The notes under the pieces are model-generated. The model did no database searches. It was not told the DNA's origin and saw nothing but the letters and a program-made list of their open reading frames with translations. Source: Arthrobacter sp. Leaf137 (GTDB lineage: Bacteria > Actinomycetota > Actinomycetes > Actinomycetales > Micrococcaceae). Taken from it: a DNA stretch of 64,000 nt. The stretch lies in assembly GCF_001423525.1 (NCBI RefSeq), contig NZ_LMOI01000021.1, forward strand, positions 62,172 to 126,171. Direction: 5' to 3'. The position numbers and the translations under genes are program-made. This document shows, piece by piece, positions 44,642 to 56,453 of the stretch (positions within the stretch are counted from its first letter, which is position 1; each line of letters opens with the position of its first letter).

Positions 44642-46114
44642 GTGGATTTCGTGGACTGGCTTTCCTGGTTCGATGCCGCGGACTACGAGTTCGCCCGGCA
44701 GGTGCTGCAGCGGGGAGTGGCCGCGCTGTTCTTCGTGGCTTTCCTGTCCTCGCTCAACCAGTTCCCGGCGCTGCTGGGTGAGCGCGGACTGCTTCCGGTG
44801 CCCGACTACCTTTCCGGCTTCAGCCGGCTGAGCCGGCCCACGCTGTTCCGTTGGCGCTATTCGGACGGCCTCCTGCGTGGTGTCTGTGCAGCCGGGCTGG
44901 TGGTCTCGTCCCTCCTCGTAGCGGGCATTCCGCAGCTGGGACCGCCATGGGTGCCGCTGATCGCTTTCCTGGGCCTGTGGCTGCTGTACATGTCGATCGT
45001 GAACGTGGGACAGACTTTCTACGGCTTCGGCTGGGAGATGCTGCTGCTGGAGGCCGGCTTCACGGTGGCCTTCCTGGGGTCTGACCAGACCGATCCGCCG
45101 CGCACCATCATGATCCTGGTGGCGTGGCTGGTGTTCCGGCTCGAATTCGGTGCCGGGATGATCAAGATCCGCGGCGGCCGCGAGTGGCGGGACCTCACCG
45201 CCCTCTACTACCACCACGAAACCCAGCCCATGCCGGGGCCGCTCAGCCGGCAGGCGCACCTGCTGCCCAAACCGCTCCACCGGATGGAAGTGGTGGGCAA
45301 CCACTTCGCCCAGCTGGTGGTGCCATTCCTCCTGTTCGCGCCCCAGCCCGTTGCCAGTGCGGCAGCGGCCATCATCATCGCCACCCAGCTCTGGCTGGTG
45401 GCGTCCGGGAACTTCGCCTGGCTGAACTGGATCGCCGTTGTGCTGGCGTTCGCCGCCGTCAGTGACCCCGTCGCACACGCGGTCCTGCCGGTGATCCCGC
45501 TGGACTGGCACGGGGAGGCAGGCCGTGAAACGCCCCTGTGGTGGCTGGCTGTCACGTTGGCGGCCACCGCCCTGCTGCTGGCCCTGAGCTACCAGCCGCT
45601 GCGCAACCTGTTCTCGCGCCGGCAGTTGATGAACGCCAGTTTCAACCGCTGGCAGCTGGTCAACGCCTACGGTGCCTTCGGAACTGTGACCCGGGAACGC
45701 ATTGAGATCGTGGTGGCAGGAACCCTTGACGACGACCCGGACGACTCCTCCGACTGGCGTGAATACGGATTCAAGGGCAAGCCCGGGGACCTGCGCCGGA
45801 TACCCCGCCAGTGGGCGCCGTACCACCTGCGGCTGGACTGGCTGATGTGGTTCCTGCCGCTGCGGACCGTGCACGAGGAATGGTTCCATGCCTTCCTCGG
45901 CAAGCTGCTGGAAGCGGACCGGACCACCCTGCGGCTGCTCCGGCATGACCCGTTCGACGGCGGGGCGCCGCGCTGGGTGCGCGTCCGCCGGTACCACTAC
46001 CGGTTCGCCACCCGGGCGGAGTTCCGGGCGTCCGGGAACCGGTGGATGCGCACGTTCCTCTCCGAGCCGATCCCGCCCCTGTCTCTGCGGCGCCGGCAGG
46101 GACGGCAGGGCTAG
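44642..46114 (+). CDS. Lipase-maturation-factor-family membrane protein
   Basis: A 490-residue protein. Seven or eight hydrophobic helices occupy the first 320 residues. The C-terminal soluble domain of about 160 residues has INAY-type AYGAFGTVTRERIEIVVAGT and the aromatic-rich WAPYHLRLDWLMWFLPLRT, hallmarks of the LMF1/LMF2 family. In animals LMF1 matures secreted lipases; bacterial members are of unknown role. The start is uncertain: GTG 44642 or 44651, neither with a strong ribosome site. It is divergent from dxr. Confidence 0.85.
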   Translation: MDFVDWLSWFDAADYEFARQVLQRGVAALFFVAFLSSLNQFPALLGERGLLPVPDYLSGFSRLSRPTLFRWRYSDGLLRGVCAAGLVVSSLLVAGIPQLGPPWVPLIAFLGLWLLYMSIVNVGQTFYGFGWEMLLLEAGFTVAFLGSDQTDPPRTIMILVAWLVFRLEFGAGMIKIRGGREWRDLTALYYHHETQPMPGPLSRQAHLLPKPLHRMEVVGNHFAQLVVPFLLFAPQPVASAAAAIIIATQLWLVASGNFAWLNWIAVVLAFAAVSDPVAHAVLPVIPLDWHGEAGRETPLWWLAVTLAATALLLALSYQPLRNLFSRRQLMNASFNRWQLVNAYGAFGTVTRERIEIVVAGTLDDDPDDSSDWREYGFKGKPGDLRRIPRQWAPYHLRLDWLMWFLPLRTVHEEWFHAFLGKLLEADRTTLRLLRHDPFDGGAPRWVRVRRYHYRFATRAEFRASGNRWMRTFLSEPIPPLSLRRRQGRQG

Positions 46115-46155
46115 CAGTACAACCGGCCCGCCGGTTTGCAGGACGCCGCGGACCG

Positions 46156-46995
46156 TCAGGCTTTCTGGCCGGCCCGCCGGAGGATCGATTCGGCGTGCTT
46201 GAGGATGGGCCCGTCGATCATTTTCCCGTTATGCCGGAAAACGCCCGAGCCTGCCTCCGCGGCAGCGTCCAGCAGCTCTGCGGCAGCGGCGACATCGGCG
46301 TCGGACGGCGCGTAGGCCTCCCGCACCACGGCGGCCTGCGTGGGGTGAATGCAGGCCTTGGAGCTGAATCCGGACGCGACGGCGTCGGCCGCTTCGGCGG
46401 CCAGCCCGTCAGTGTCCGGGATGTTGACGTAAACCGCATCAACCGCCTGCTTCCCGAAGGCACGGGCAGCCACCAGGACCGTTGACCGCGCGTGGAGGGC
46501 GACGGCCCGGTAGCCGCCGTCGTCCGTCCTGCTGGAGGTGCCGCCCAGGGTGGCGAGCAGGTCCTCGGCACCCCACATCAGCGCAACGACGTTGGGGGCG
46601 GCGGCAATGGCGGGAGCGTTCAGGACGCCCAGTGCCGTTTCGCACAGGGCCACCACCTGGTAGCCCGCCAGCGCTTTGAGCTGGTCCGCGCCTTCGGCTT
46701 TGGCCAGCATCACCGTCCTGTAGGGCGTGTGCGCCAGACAGTGCAGGTCTTTTTCGAACTCTTCGGTGCCCGCGGGGTTGATCCGGACGATGGTGCGGCT
46801 GGGATCGAGCTCGGGTTCCTCGCCTGCGGAACCCACCTGGGCAAGGATGGCGCCGCGGGCGCGCTGCTTGTCCGCCGGCGCCACGGCGTCCTCGAGGTCA
46901 AGGATGACGGCGTCAGCGCGGGCGGCGGCCTTCCGGTACCGCTCGGGCCGGTCGGCGGGGCAGAAGAGGAGGGCGGGGCCCATCGCAAAGGTCAT
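46156..46995 (-). CDS. CitE-like CoA-ester lyase (probable HMG-CoA/citramalyl-CoA lyase)
   Basis: A 279-residue HpcH/HpaI-CitE family enzyme. AVILDLEDAVAPADK, the metal-ligand glutamate in ALCETALGVLNAP and the motif VVALMWGAEDLLATLGG are present. It is the last gene of the leucine-type operon. Its M. tuberculosis positional counterpart (Rv2498c) is reported to cleave (R)-3-hydroxy-3-methylglutaryl-CoA and (S)-citramalyl-CoA, so it probably supplies the HMG-CoA lyase step. The ATG at 46995 begins MTFAMGPALL. Confidence 0.82.
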   Translation of the reverse strand: MTFAMGPALLFCPADRPERYRKAAARADAVILDLEDAVAPADKQRARGAILAQVGSAGEEPELDPSRTIVRINPAGTEEFEKDLHCLAHTPYRTVMLAKAEGADQLKALAGYQVVALCETALGVLNAPAIAAAPNVVALMWGAEDLLATLGGTSSRTDDGGYRAVALHARSTVLVAARAFGKQAVDAVYVNIPDTDGLAAEAADAVASGFSSKACIHPTQAAVVREAYAPSDADVAAAAELLDAAAEAGSGVFRHNGKMIDGPILKHAESILRRAGQKA

Positions 46996-47029
46996 ACAGC
47001 CATTCTCCGATGATTTTTTCGTGCCGGGC

Positions 47030-47536
47030 TTATTTTCCGTGCTGCGCTTCAGCGTGCGCGGCACGGGTCCACATCAGGCAGCTGCGGGTGGCCAGGGCCA
47101 CCACGGTACCGTCCTGGTTCCGGCCGGTATGTTCCATGGTGACGATTCCCTGCCCCGGCCGGGAGCCCGAGGGCCGTTTGCCGCTGATGACGGTCTCCGT
47201 GTAGAGCGTGTCACCGTGGTACAGCGGATGCGGGAAGGACACATCGGTCAGGCCCAGCTGCGCAATGATGGTTCCCTGGGTCAGCTGGGTGACGGACTGG
47301 CCCACCAGGGTGGCCAGCGTGAACATTGAGTTGACCAGGCGCTGGCCGAACGGTTGGGTGGCACTCCAGGCGGCGTCGAGGTGGAGCGCCTGGGTGTTCA
47401 TGGTGAGGGTGGTGAACAGGACGTTGTCCGCTTCGGTCACGGTCCGGCCGGGCCGGTGGGCGTAGACCACTCCCTCTTCAAGTTCGTCGTAGTACAGTCC
47501 GCGCTGTTCGATAACCCGGGGATTCTCCGCCGTCAT
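47030..47536 (-). CDS. MaoC-family hydratase with variant active site
   Basis: A 168-residue hot-dog-fold protein. In the usual hydratase-2 motif (GDxNPxH) the catalytic Asp and the Asn are here Asn and Gln (NTQALH), while the His is kept, so it differs from canonical R-hydratases. [19 protein letters not shown] is otherwise normal for MaoC. By position it may hydrate 3-methylglutaconyl-CoA, as suggested for the neighbouring Rv2499c-type gene. It overlaps the scoB end by 4 bases. Confidence 0.8.
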   Translation of the reverse strand: MTAENPRVIEQRGLYYDELEEGVVYAHRPGRTVTEADNVLFTTLTMNTQALHLDAAWSATQPFGQRLVNSMFTLATLVGQSVTQLTQGTIIAQLGLTDVSFPHPLYHGDTLYTETVISGKRPSGSRPGQGIVTMEHTGRNQDGTVVALATRSCLMWTRAAHAEAQHGK

Positions 47537-48345
47537 ACCGTCAGTTCCCGGTCTTCCTCGAAGAGTTCCGCGCCGGTGGCGGCGATGACATCCTCCACAG
47601 AGACGTTCGGCGCCAGCTCCTGCAGGACCAGGCGGGAACCGGAGCTGTCGCGGACCACGTCGATGACGGCCAGGTCAGTGATGATCCGGTCCACGCAGCC
47701 CTTGCCGGTCAGCGGCAACGAGCACTGCTGGACGATCTTGGGTTTTCCGTTCCGGTCCACGTGTTCCATCATCACGATGACCCGTTTGGCCCCGAACACC
47801 AGGTCCATGGCACCGCCCATGCCTTTGACCATCTTGCCCGGGATCATCCAGTTGGCAAGGTCCCCGTTGGCCGCAACCTCCATGGCACCCAGGACGGCAA
47901 CATCCACGTGCCCGCCGCGAATCATGCCGAAGGACGCCGCCGAATCGAAGAACGCCGCCCCCTTGTTGACCGTGACGGTTTCCTTGCCGGCGTTGATCAG
48001 GTCCGGATCGATGGCGTCCTCTGCCGGGTAGGGTCCGACGCCCAGGATGCCGTTCTCCGAGTGGAGCACCACTTCCACGCCGTCCGGAATGTAGTTGGGG
48101 ATCAGCGTGGGCATGCCGATGCCGAGGTTCACGTATTGGCCGTTATGGAGCTCTTTGGCCACCCGGGCTGCCAGCTCGTTGCGCGTCCATCCCTTGCTGT
48201 CCGCCGGTGCCGTGGAACCGGCGGCTCCCGCGTGCGGCTGGGAAGCCGAGCGTCGGTACTCGTGGCGGACGGCTTCGGGCCGCGGCGCGTCGGGGCTGTT
48301 CGGGTCCGTGCCGGTGCTCTGTGCCCTGTTTTCCTGCACGTTCAT
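47533..48345 (-). CDS. scoB: 3-oxoacid CoA-transferase subunit B
   Basis: The small catalytic subunit of acetoacetate:succinyl-CoA transferase. The active-site glutamate lies in [12 protein letters not shown], and [20 protein letters not shown] and [19 protein letters not shown] are classic. The 270 residues include about 50 extra, disordered N-terminal residues before the family start ([11 protein letters not shown]). The start overlaps scoA by 4 bases, so the subunits are translated together. It activates acetoacetate released by the leucine pathway. Confidence 0.92.
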   Translation of the reverse strand: MNVQENRAQSTGTDPNSPDAPRPEAVRHEYRRSASQPHAGAAGSTAPADSKGWTRNELAARVAKELHNGQYVNLGIGMPTLIPNYIPDGVEVVLHSENGILGVGPYPAEDAIDPDLINAGKETVTVNKGAAFFDSAASFGMIRGGHVDVAVLGAMEVAANGDLANWMIPGKMVKGMGGAMDLVFGAKRVIVMMEHVDRNGKPKIVQQCSLPLTGKGCVDRIITDLAVIDVVRDSSGSRLVLQELAPNVSVEDVIAATGAELFEEDRELTV

Positions 48346-49112
48346 GCTCCTGCCTCCCGGCTGATGGCAACGGTCCGCTTTTCGATGCGCTTTTCCGCGT
48401 CCGGGGCCAGCACCACCCGCTGCACGAAGATACCGGGGGTGTGGATGTGTTCGGGGTCCAGTTCACCGGGCTCCACGAGTTCCTCCACCTCGGCGATGGT
48501 GATCCTTCCGGCCATGGCGCAGAGCGGGTTGAAGTTCATGGCCGTGGCGTGGAACACCAGGTTGCCGTGCCGGTCGCCTTTCCAGGCGTGGACGAGGCCG
48601 AAGTCCGGGGTGAGGGCTTCCTCCAGCACGTAGTCCACCCCGCCGAACGGGCGGACCTCCTTGGGGGCTGAGGCGACCGCGATGCCGCCGTCGGCGTCAT
48701 ATTTCTGCGGCAGGCCGCCGTCGGACACCTGGGTGCCGACCCCCGCCTTGGTGTAGAAGGCGGGGATGCCCGCGCCGCCGGCACGAAGCTTCTCGGCCAG
48801 GGTGCCCTGCGGGGTCAGCACCACCTCCAGTTCGCCGGCGAGGTACTGCCGGGCGAACTCCTTGTTCTCGCCCACATAGGAGCTGATGGTGCGGCGGATC
48901 CTGCCGTCGCGGAGCAGGATACCCAGCCCCCAGTCGTCCACCCCGCAGTTGTTGCTGACGGTTTCCAGCCCTGACGTGCCGGCCCTGTGCAGGGCATCAA
49001 TGAGGGTGACCGGTATGCCGCAGAGGCCGAACCCGCCCACGGCCAGCGAGGAGCCGTCCGGAATGTCCGCCACAGCTTCGTCGGCGCTAGCAACAACCTT
49101 GTCAATCATCAT
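48342..49112 (-). CDS. scoA: 3-oxoacid CoA-transferase subunit A
   Basis: The 256-residue partner of ScoB. The motifs [40 protein letters not shown] and [20 protein letters not shown] are characteristic of the A subunit, which binds CoA. GAAAGGA lies before ATG 49112; the next ATG is 3 bases on. It follows the acyl-CoA dehydrogenase gene by 45 bases in the same operon. Confidence 0.93.
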   Translation of the reverse strand: MMIDKVVASADEAVADIPDGSSLAVGGFGLCGIPVTLIDALHRAGTSGLETVSNNCGVDDWGLGILLRDGRIRRTISSYVGENKEFARQYLAGELEVVLTPQGTLAEKLRAGGAGIPAFYTKAGVGTQVSDGGLPQKYDADGGIAVASAPKEVRPFGGVDYVLEEALTPDFGLVHAWKGDRHGNLVFHATAMNFNPLCAMAGRITIAEVEELVEPGELDPEHIHTPGIFVQRVVLAPDAEKRIEKRTVAISREAGA

Positions 49113-49157
49113 CGATCCTTTCAGGCCAGCTACAGTCCGGGGTGCGGCGGCTGGCCG

Positions 49158-50333
49158 CTACAGGCCCAGTTCGCGGGCGATCAGCATCAGCTGGACCTCC
49201 GTGGTGCCCTCCCCCACTTCAAGGATCTTGGAGTCGCGGTAGTGGCGTGCCACGGTGAACTCGTTGATGAAGCCATAGCCGCCGAATACCTGGGTGGCAT
49301 CCCGCGCGTTGTCCATGGCCGCCTCGCCTGCGACCATCTTAGCGATGGCCGCCTGGGTCTTGAACGGCTTGCCGGCGAGCATCCTGGCGGCCGCGTCGTA
49401 GTAGGCAAGGCGTGCCGTGTGGGCCCTCGCCTCCATGCGGGCGATCTTGAACGAGATGGCCTGGTACTTGCCGATTTCCTGGCCGAACGCCTTGCGTTCC
49501 CTGGCGTACCGGACGGAAAGGTCAACGCAGCCCTGGGCTGCTCCGGTGGCGAGGGCAGCGATCGCAATGCGGCCTTCATCAAGGATGGACAGGAAGTTGG
49601 CGTAGCCCCGGCCTTCCTCCCCCAGCAGGTTCGCTTCCGGGACCCGGACGTCCTTCAGCGTCAGCGGGTGGGTGTCCGATGCGTTCCAGCCCACCTTGTT
49701 GTATGCCTTTTCAGCCTTGAAGCCGGGCGTGTCGGTGGGCACCAGGATGGTGGAGATTTCCTTCCGGACAGTGCCGTCCCCGCGGTCATGCTGCCCGGTG
49801 ACCGCGGTGACGGTGACCAGCCTGGTGAGGTCCGTACCGGAGTTGGTAATGAATTCCTTGTTGCCGTTGATCACCCACTCGGTCTTGTCTCCGACGGCCT
49901 CCCGATGGGCGTGCGTCTTGGTGCCGCCGGCGTCCGAACCTGCCTCGGGTTCGGTCAGGCCGAAGCCGGCGAGCGCCTGTCCCGAGGCCAGCTGGGGCAG
50001 CCATTGCTGTTTCTGCTCTTCGGTCCCGAACCGGTAGATGGGCATGGCGCCGAGGGAGACGCCTGCTTCCAGGGTGATGGCCACGGACTGGTCCACCCGG
50101 CCCAGCTGTTCCAGGGCAAGGGCGAGGGCGAAGTAGTCTCCGCCCATTCCGCCGTACTCCTCCGGGAAGGGCAGGCCGAACAGTCCCATCTCCGCCATCT
50201 GCTTGACCACTTCGTAGGGAAAGCTGTGTTCCTCGTCGTGTTTGGCCGACACCGGCGCCACCACGTTGTCCGCGAAGTCCCGGACCGTGTCACTGAGGTC
50301 CTGGTATTCCTCGCTGAGTTCAAAACCGGGCAT
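49158..50333 (-). CDS. Acyl-CoA dehydrogenase (probable isovaleryl-CoA type)
   Basis: A 390-residue flavoenzyme that desaturates acyl-CoA at the alpha-beta bond. The FAD/substrate block FGLTEPEAGSDAGGTKT is intact, and GKYQAISFKIARMEAR and QVFGGYGFINEF are typical. A glutamate at 374 (EGTTEV) occupies the conserved C-terminal position; whether it or an internal residue is the catalytic base, as in isovaleryl-CoA dehydrogenases, cannot be told here. The ATG at 50333 is 1 base after the accA stop. Neighbouring carboxylase genes favour isovaleryl-CoA as substrate. Confidence 0.86.
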   Translation of the reverse strand: MPGFELSEEYQDLSDTVRDFADNVVAPVSAKHDEEHSFPYEVVKQMAEMGLFGLPFPEEYGGMGGDYFALALALEQLGRVDQSVAITLEAGVSLGAMPIYRFGTEEQKQQWLPQLASGQALAGFGLTEPEAGSDAGGTKTHAHREAVGDKTEWVINGNKEFITNSGTDLTRLVTVTAVTGQHDRGDGTVRKEISTILVPTDTPGFKAEKAYNKVGWNASDTHPLTLKDVRVPEANLLGEEGRGYANFLSILDEGRIAIAALATGAAQGCVDLSVRYARERKAFGQEIGKYQAISFKIARMEARAHTARLAYYDAAARMLAGKPFKTQAAIAKMVAGEAAMDNARDATQVFGGYGFINEFTVARHYRDSKILEVGEGTTEVQLMLIARELGL

Positions 50334-50334
50334 G

Positions 50335-52529
50335 TTAATGGGCTCCTTCGCCGTTGGTGGTCTCACCGTTCGTACTGTTGTCCTGTGGCTGCTGTGCGGG
50401 ATGAATGGTGGCCAGGACCTGGTCCGCCTTGACCAGGTCTCCGGGTTTGGCGGCCAGGTGCACGGTCCCGGCCAGCGGCGCCACCAGCTGGTGCTCCATC
50501 TTCATGGCTTCGACTGACGCAAGGACCTGGCCGGCCTCGACGGCGTCGCCGTCCTTGACCGGGACGGACACCACCGTGCCTGGCATCGGCGAGCGCACGG
50601 CGGGATCGGCGTCGCCGTCGTCCCGCTGGATGGCTGCGCGGACCCGTTCCAGCCGCGCCTCCCGGGTCAGGACCTCCAGCCGGCAGGACCAGCCCCCGGT
50701 GCCGAGGTAGATGTGTGCCGGGGCCGCCGGCCCAAAGTGGACCGCCGCCACGGAGTAGTCGTTGACCGCGTCGCCGAGCGTCAGCTCCGCGTGGTCGGGC
50801 CCGGAAAAGCGCAGCACGGCTGTGTGTCGCGTGCCGCCGTCGACCGTCACCCCTACCGGGCCGGACGCGGGGTCCCCGTAGACACCTACGGTGGCCACTC
50901 CGCCGTCGGGCTTTCCCAGGCTCACCCGGCGCGGTGCCGGTGCACCCAGCCGCCAGCCGCTGCGTGCCTGCCACGGGCTTTCGTTGGAGTTGCCGTCCTG
51001 AGTGGCGGCCCCGGCAGTGACTGCCAGGGAGGTGAGCGCAGCGGCCACGAGCTCGGCCTCCCCCACATGGCGGAACGCAAGGTCGGGCAGCTTCCGGGCG
51101 ATCAGTCCTGTGTCGAGCCGGCCGGCCCGGACCTCGGGATCGCCGATCAGGAGCCGCAGGTATTCGACGTTGGTTTCAACACCCAGGGCCGTGTAGCCGG
51201 CGAGCGCCCGGTCCAGGGTGTCCAGGGCGGCCGCCCGGTCCGCTCCCCAGGCGATGACCTTGGACAGCATGGGATCGTAGCTGGAGGACAGCTCCAGCCC
51301 TTCCACCAGGGAAGAATCCACCCTGATCCGGCCGCCGGCGTCCCCGGGCATCTCATCGAGCAGGTACACGGTTCCGGTTGACGGCAGGAAGTTCTTCTCC
51401 GGCACCTCGGCGTACACGCGCGCCTCCACCGCGTGGCCGGAAAGTTCGACGTCGGCCTGCCGGACGGTGAGTTCCGCGCCGGCGGCGATGCGTACCTGCC
51501 ATTCCACAAGGTCGGTTCCGGTGACCATTTCGGTGACGGGGTGCTCCACCTGGAGCCGGGTATTCATCTCCATGAAGTAGAACTCGTCGGGTGCGTCATC
51601 GGAGACGAGGAATTCCACGGTCCCTGCGCCGGTGTAGTTGACGCTGCGCGCGGCGTTGCAGGCGGCTTCGCCGATGCGTGCCCGCACGTCGGCCCCGTGG
51701 GGCAGGCCCTCGAGCAGCGGCGACGGTGCCTCTTCGATCACTTTCTGGTGCCTGCGCTGCAGGGAGCATTCTCGCTCGCCCAGGTGGATGACGTTGCCGT
51801 GGGTGTCCGCCAGCACCTGCACTTCGATGTGGCGCGGAGTGGTGACCAGGCGTTCCAGGAACAGGGTGTCGTCGCCGAAGGCGCTGGCGGCCACGCGCCG
51901 GGCGGTGGCCAGGACGGCCGGAAGGTCTTCGGGTTTCTCCACCACGTGCATGCCCTTGCCGCCACCGCCGGCGGACGGCTTGATCAGCAGGGGGAAGCCG
52001 ACGGCGGGGGCTGCTTCGATCAGTTCCGTGTCCGTCATGCCGGGCCTGGCGACGCCGGGCACCACCGGAACGCCGTAGCCGGCCACGTGGTTCTTGGAGC
52101 GGATTTTGTCGCCCATGACGTTGAGCGCCTCCACCCCGGGACCCATGAACGCGATCCCAGCATCATCCAGCGCGCGGGCGAAGTCGGCATTCTCGCTGAG
52201 GAACCCGTAGCCCGGGTGCACGGCTTCGGCGCCGGACTGCCGGCAGGCGGCAATGATGTTGCCAATGTTGAGGTAGCTTTCGGCGGCGGCGGCGGGGCCG
52301 ATCCGCACGGCCGTGTCAGCCTCGCGCACGTGCCGGGCGCCGGCGTCGGCATCGCTGTAGACGGCCACGGAGCGGATTCCCAGGGCACGCAGGGTTCGGA
52401 TCACCCGGCAGGCAATCTCTCCCCGGTTCGCCACCAGCACGGTGCCGAAGAGCGGCCGGCCGGACGCCTGGTTGCCTGCGGTGGAACTGGTGGCCGTGGA
52501 GGTCAGTGAAGGCGTGGTCATGGTCCGGC

Positions 52530-52533
<4 letters not shown>
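50335..52533 (-). CDS. accA: Acyl-CoA carboxylase alpha subunit (biotin carboxylase + BCCP)
   Basis: A 732-residue protein with a biotin carboxylase (ATP-grasp) half and a C-terminal biotin carrier domain; the biotinylated lysine is K678 in EAMKMEH. The carboxylase motifs [13 protein letters not shown] and RDC-like [18 protein letters not shown] are clear. Together with the adjacent beta subunit it should carboxylate 3-methylcrotonyl-CoA, as the homologous AccA1-AccD1 complex of M. tuberculosis does. GTG 52533 overlaps the accD stop (GTGA); an ATG follows at 52521. Confidence 0.9.
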
Positions 52534-54137
<1,604 letters not shown>

Positions 54138-54221
54138 CGACGCTTCCTGTTCTCTCAGCGGATCCTATGGCCGGATCCGGTAGCAAAATTCGGTGGGCAT
54201 GGCCGCTCAACCACAGACTCG

Positions 54222-54263
54222 GTTAGTGCCCAATAACTGAAATTCAGGTTAGTCTCTATTAAC
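54222..54263. promoter_or_regulatory. Paired palindromes between accD and the TetR gene
   Basis: Two 16-bp imperfect palindromes, GTTAGT-N4-AATAAC (54222-54237) and GTTAGT-N4-ATTAAC (54248-54263), are spaced 26 bases start to start. They lie in the shared promoter gap, 58 bases before the TetR start and 85 before accD. This is the usual position of TetR operators controlling both directions. Binding is inferred. Confidence 0.7.
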
Positions 54264-54320
54264 TGTGATGTCCAACACAGGCGGGGGCCTTGTTAGACTC
54301 GGCGGGTTTGAGGAGGAAAT

Positions 54321-54983
54321 GTGCCCACAACCGATGAAGGCAAGAGCACCGGGGCGGATGCCCCCGCCGCCCGGCCCGCCGGCGCAACCCAACGCAGCAA
54401 AGCCAAGGAAGACCGCCGCCAGGCCCTGCTCGCCGCGGCCGCATCCCTGTTCGCCGTCAACGGGTTCAAAAGTGTTTCCCTCGAAGACCTCGGAGCGGCG
54501 GCAGGAGTCAGCGGACCCGCCGTCTACCGGCACTTTCCCGGCAAGCAGGCCGTCCTGGCGGACCTGCTGGCTACCGTCAGCCGGGAGCTTCTGGACGGCG
54601 GGCGGAAGGTGGTGGCAGAGAACTCCGATCCCAAATTGGCACTGCGCCGCCTCGTGGAGTTCCAGGTGGACTTCGCCCTCGGCAAACCCGAGGTGATCCG
54701 CGTGCAGGACCGCGACCTCAGCAACCTCTCCGAACAGGACCAGTCAGCCGTGCGGGCACTGCAGCGCAGCTACGTGGAGGTGTGGGTGGATGTCCTGTCC
54801 AGGCTCCACCCCGGCACGGACGCCGCCGAACTCCGGACCCGCGCCCACGCCACCTTCGGGCTGATCAACTCCACCCCGCACTCGGTCCGGAGCCACGGCC
54901 GCCGGATGGCGGCCGCGGCCCGGCCGCTGCTCGAGGAGATGGCGCTCGCCGCCCTGACGGTGGACAGCCCGCAAGTGCGCTGA
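54321..54983 (+). CDS. TetR-family regulator of the acyl-CoA operon
   Basis: A 220-residue regulator. The helix-turn-helix SLEDLGAAAGVSGPAVYRHF is at about residues 53-72 after a polar N-terminus, and the C-terminal domain is the TetR ligand-binding helical bundle. Translation starts at GTG 54321 with a perfect AGGAGG 4 bases upstream. It is divergent from accD, like Rv2506 beside the M. tuberculosis leucine genes. The natural ligand is probably an acyl-CoA or acid of the pathway; that is inference. Confidence 0.88.
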   Translation: MPTTDEGKSTGADAPAARPAGATQRSKAKEDRRQALLAAAASLFAVNGFKSVSLEDLGAAAGVSGPAVYRHFPGKQAVLADLLATVSRELLDGGRKVVAENSDPKLALRRLVEFQVDFALGKPEVIRVQDRDLSNLSEQDQSAVRALQRSYVEVWVDVLSRLHPGTDAAELRTRAHATFGLINSTPHSVRSHGRRMAAAARPLLEEMALAALTVDSPQVR

Positions 54984-55004
54984 CGTCCGGGTGTCCGGCC
55001 GGGG

Positions 55005-56453
55005 TCAGACCATCGTCAGGACCATTCCCGGTTCGGCCAGGATTGCTCCGACGTCGGCCAGGAACCGGGAGCCCTGTTCACCGTCCACCAGGCGGTGGTC
55101 GAAGGACAGGCTCAGGGTCATCACCTGGCGCAAGGCCACCTCGCCGCGGTACTCCCACGGCATGGACCGCACGGCACCCAGCGCCAGGATGGCGGCTTCG
55201 CCCGGGTTGAGGATGGGAGTGCCGGCGTCGATGCCGAAAACGCCGATGTTGGTGATGGACACAGTCCCGCCGGACAGGTCTGCCGGCGGCGTTTTCCCCG
55301 ACCGTGCGGTGTCTGCCAGCAACGCCAGCGCCTCCGCCAACTGCTCCAGGGTCAGAGAGTGGGCATCCTTAATGTTCGGCACCGTCAGCCCCCGCGGAGT
55401 GGCCGCCGCGATGCCCAGGTTCACATAGTTGAAGGTAACGATCTCCTGGCTCACTTCGTCCCAGCGTGAGTTCAGCGACGGATTGCGGCGCAGGGCGATC
55501 AGCACGGCCTTGGCCGCGAGCGTCAGCGGAGTCAGCTTGAGGCCGGCGAACGCCCGGCTGCCCCGCAGTTTCGCCAGCAGCTCCATGGTGGGGGTGACGT
55601 CCACGGTGAGGAACTCGGTGACATGCGGAGCGGTGAAGGCGCTGGACACCATCGCCGCCGCTGTGTGCTTGCGGACCCCCTTGATGGGCGTCCGGGTTTC
55701 CCGTTCCCCCTCGCCCCCGGCATGTGCCTGGCCGGCGGGTGCTGCGGCCTGGGCGGCGCTGCCCTGCCGCAGGAACTCCTGCACATCCTCGCGGGTGATC
55801 AGGCCTGCCGGGCCGGTGCCGGGCACCAGCGCCAGGTCAACACCGTGGTCCCTTGCCAGCTTGCGGACCGGAGGCGTGGAGCGCGGCCGGTCACCTGAAG
55901 GCACACCGGCCCTGGCTTCGATGACTTTGGTTTCGACAGGCTCAACCACCGGCGCCGTGGCGTCAGCAGCCCGGGTTTCGGCTGGCGTAATGCGGACAGG
56001 CGCCTCGTTTGCAGGCACCGCCACCTGCGGGAGGTTCCGCGGCCGGCGCGCTGGGCGGCCGGAGCTTTCGACGACGGCGCCGTACCCCACGAGGTTGGGT
56101 TCCCGTTTCGGCGCCGCCGGTTCCTCCCCCGCCGCCCGCTGGCCGGCTGGCGTAACGCCGCGGGAAAGTGCGCCATGCCCGGCCGGTGCCGTCCCGGCGT
56201 CGTCCGCTACCTCGAAGGAGACGATGGGCTTGCCCACCTCAACAACCGTGCCGGGCTGCTCATGCAGTTCCCTGATGACGCCGGCGAAGGGTGACGGCAG
56301 CTCCACCACCGCTTTGGCCGTCTCCACCTCGGCAATGACCTGGTTCAGGCTGACGGTGTCCCCCACGGCTACTTTCCAGCTGAGGATCTCTGACTCGGTG
56401 AGCCCTTCCCCGAGGTCGGGAAGCCGGAATTCCTTGATCATGGTGACGCTCAT
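55005..56453 (-). CDS. bkdC: Branched-chain 2-oxoacid dehydrogenase E2 component
   Basis: Dihydrolipoyl acyltransferase core of the branched-chain 2-oxoacid dehydrogenase. One lipoyl domain has the lipoylated K47 in VETAKAVVE. A flexible Ala/Pro linker is followed by the E1/E3-binding domain (VRKLARDHGVDLALVPGTGPAGLI). The C-terminal catalytic domain carries DHRLVDG with the active-site histidine. The 482-residue length suits a single lipoyl domain. The start overlaps the bkdB stop by 4 bases. No E3 (lipoamide dehydrogenase) gene is present; it must come from elsewhere. Confidence 0.92.
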   Translation of the reverse strand: MSVTMIKEFRLPDLGEGLTESEILSWKVAVGDTVSLNQVIAEVETAKAVVELPSPFAGVIRELHEQPGTVVEVGKPIVSFEVADDAGTAPAGHGALSRGVTPAGQRAAGEEPAAPKREPNLVGYGAVVESSGRPARRPRNLPQVAVPANEAPVRITPAETRAADATAPVVEPVETKVIEARAGVPSGDRPRSTPPVRKLARDHGVDLALVPGTGPAGLITREDVQEFLRQGSAAQAAAPAGQAHAGGEGERETRTPIKGVRKHTAAAMVSSAFTAPHVTEFLTVDVTPTMELLAKLRGSRAFAGLKLTPLTLAAKAVLIALRRNPSLNSRWDEVSQEIVTFNYVNLGIAAATPRGLTVPNIKDAHSLTLEQLAEALALLADTARSGKTPPADLSGGTVSITNIGVFGIDAGTPILNPGEAAILALGAVRSMPWEYRGEVALRQVMTLSLSFDHRLVDGEQGSRFLADVGAILAEPGMVLTMV

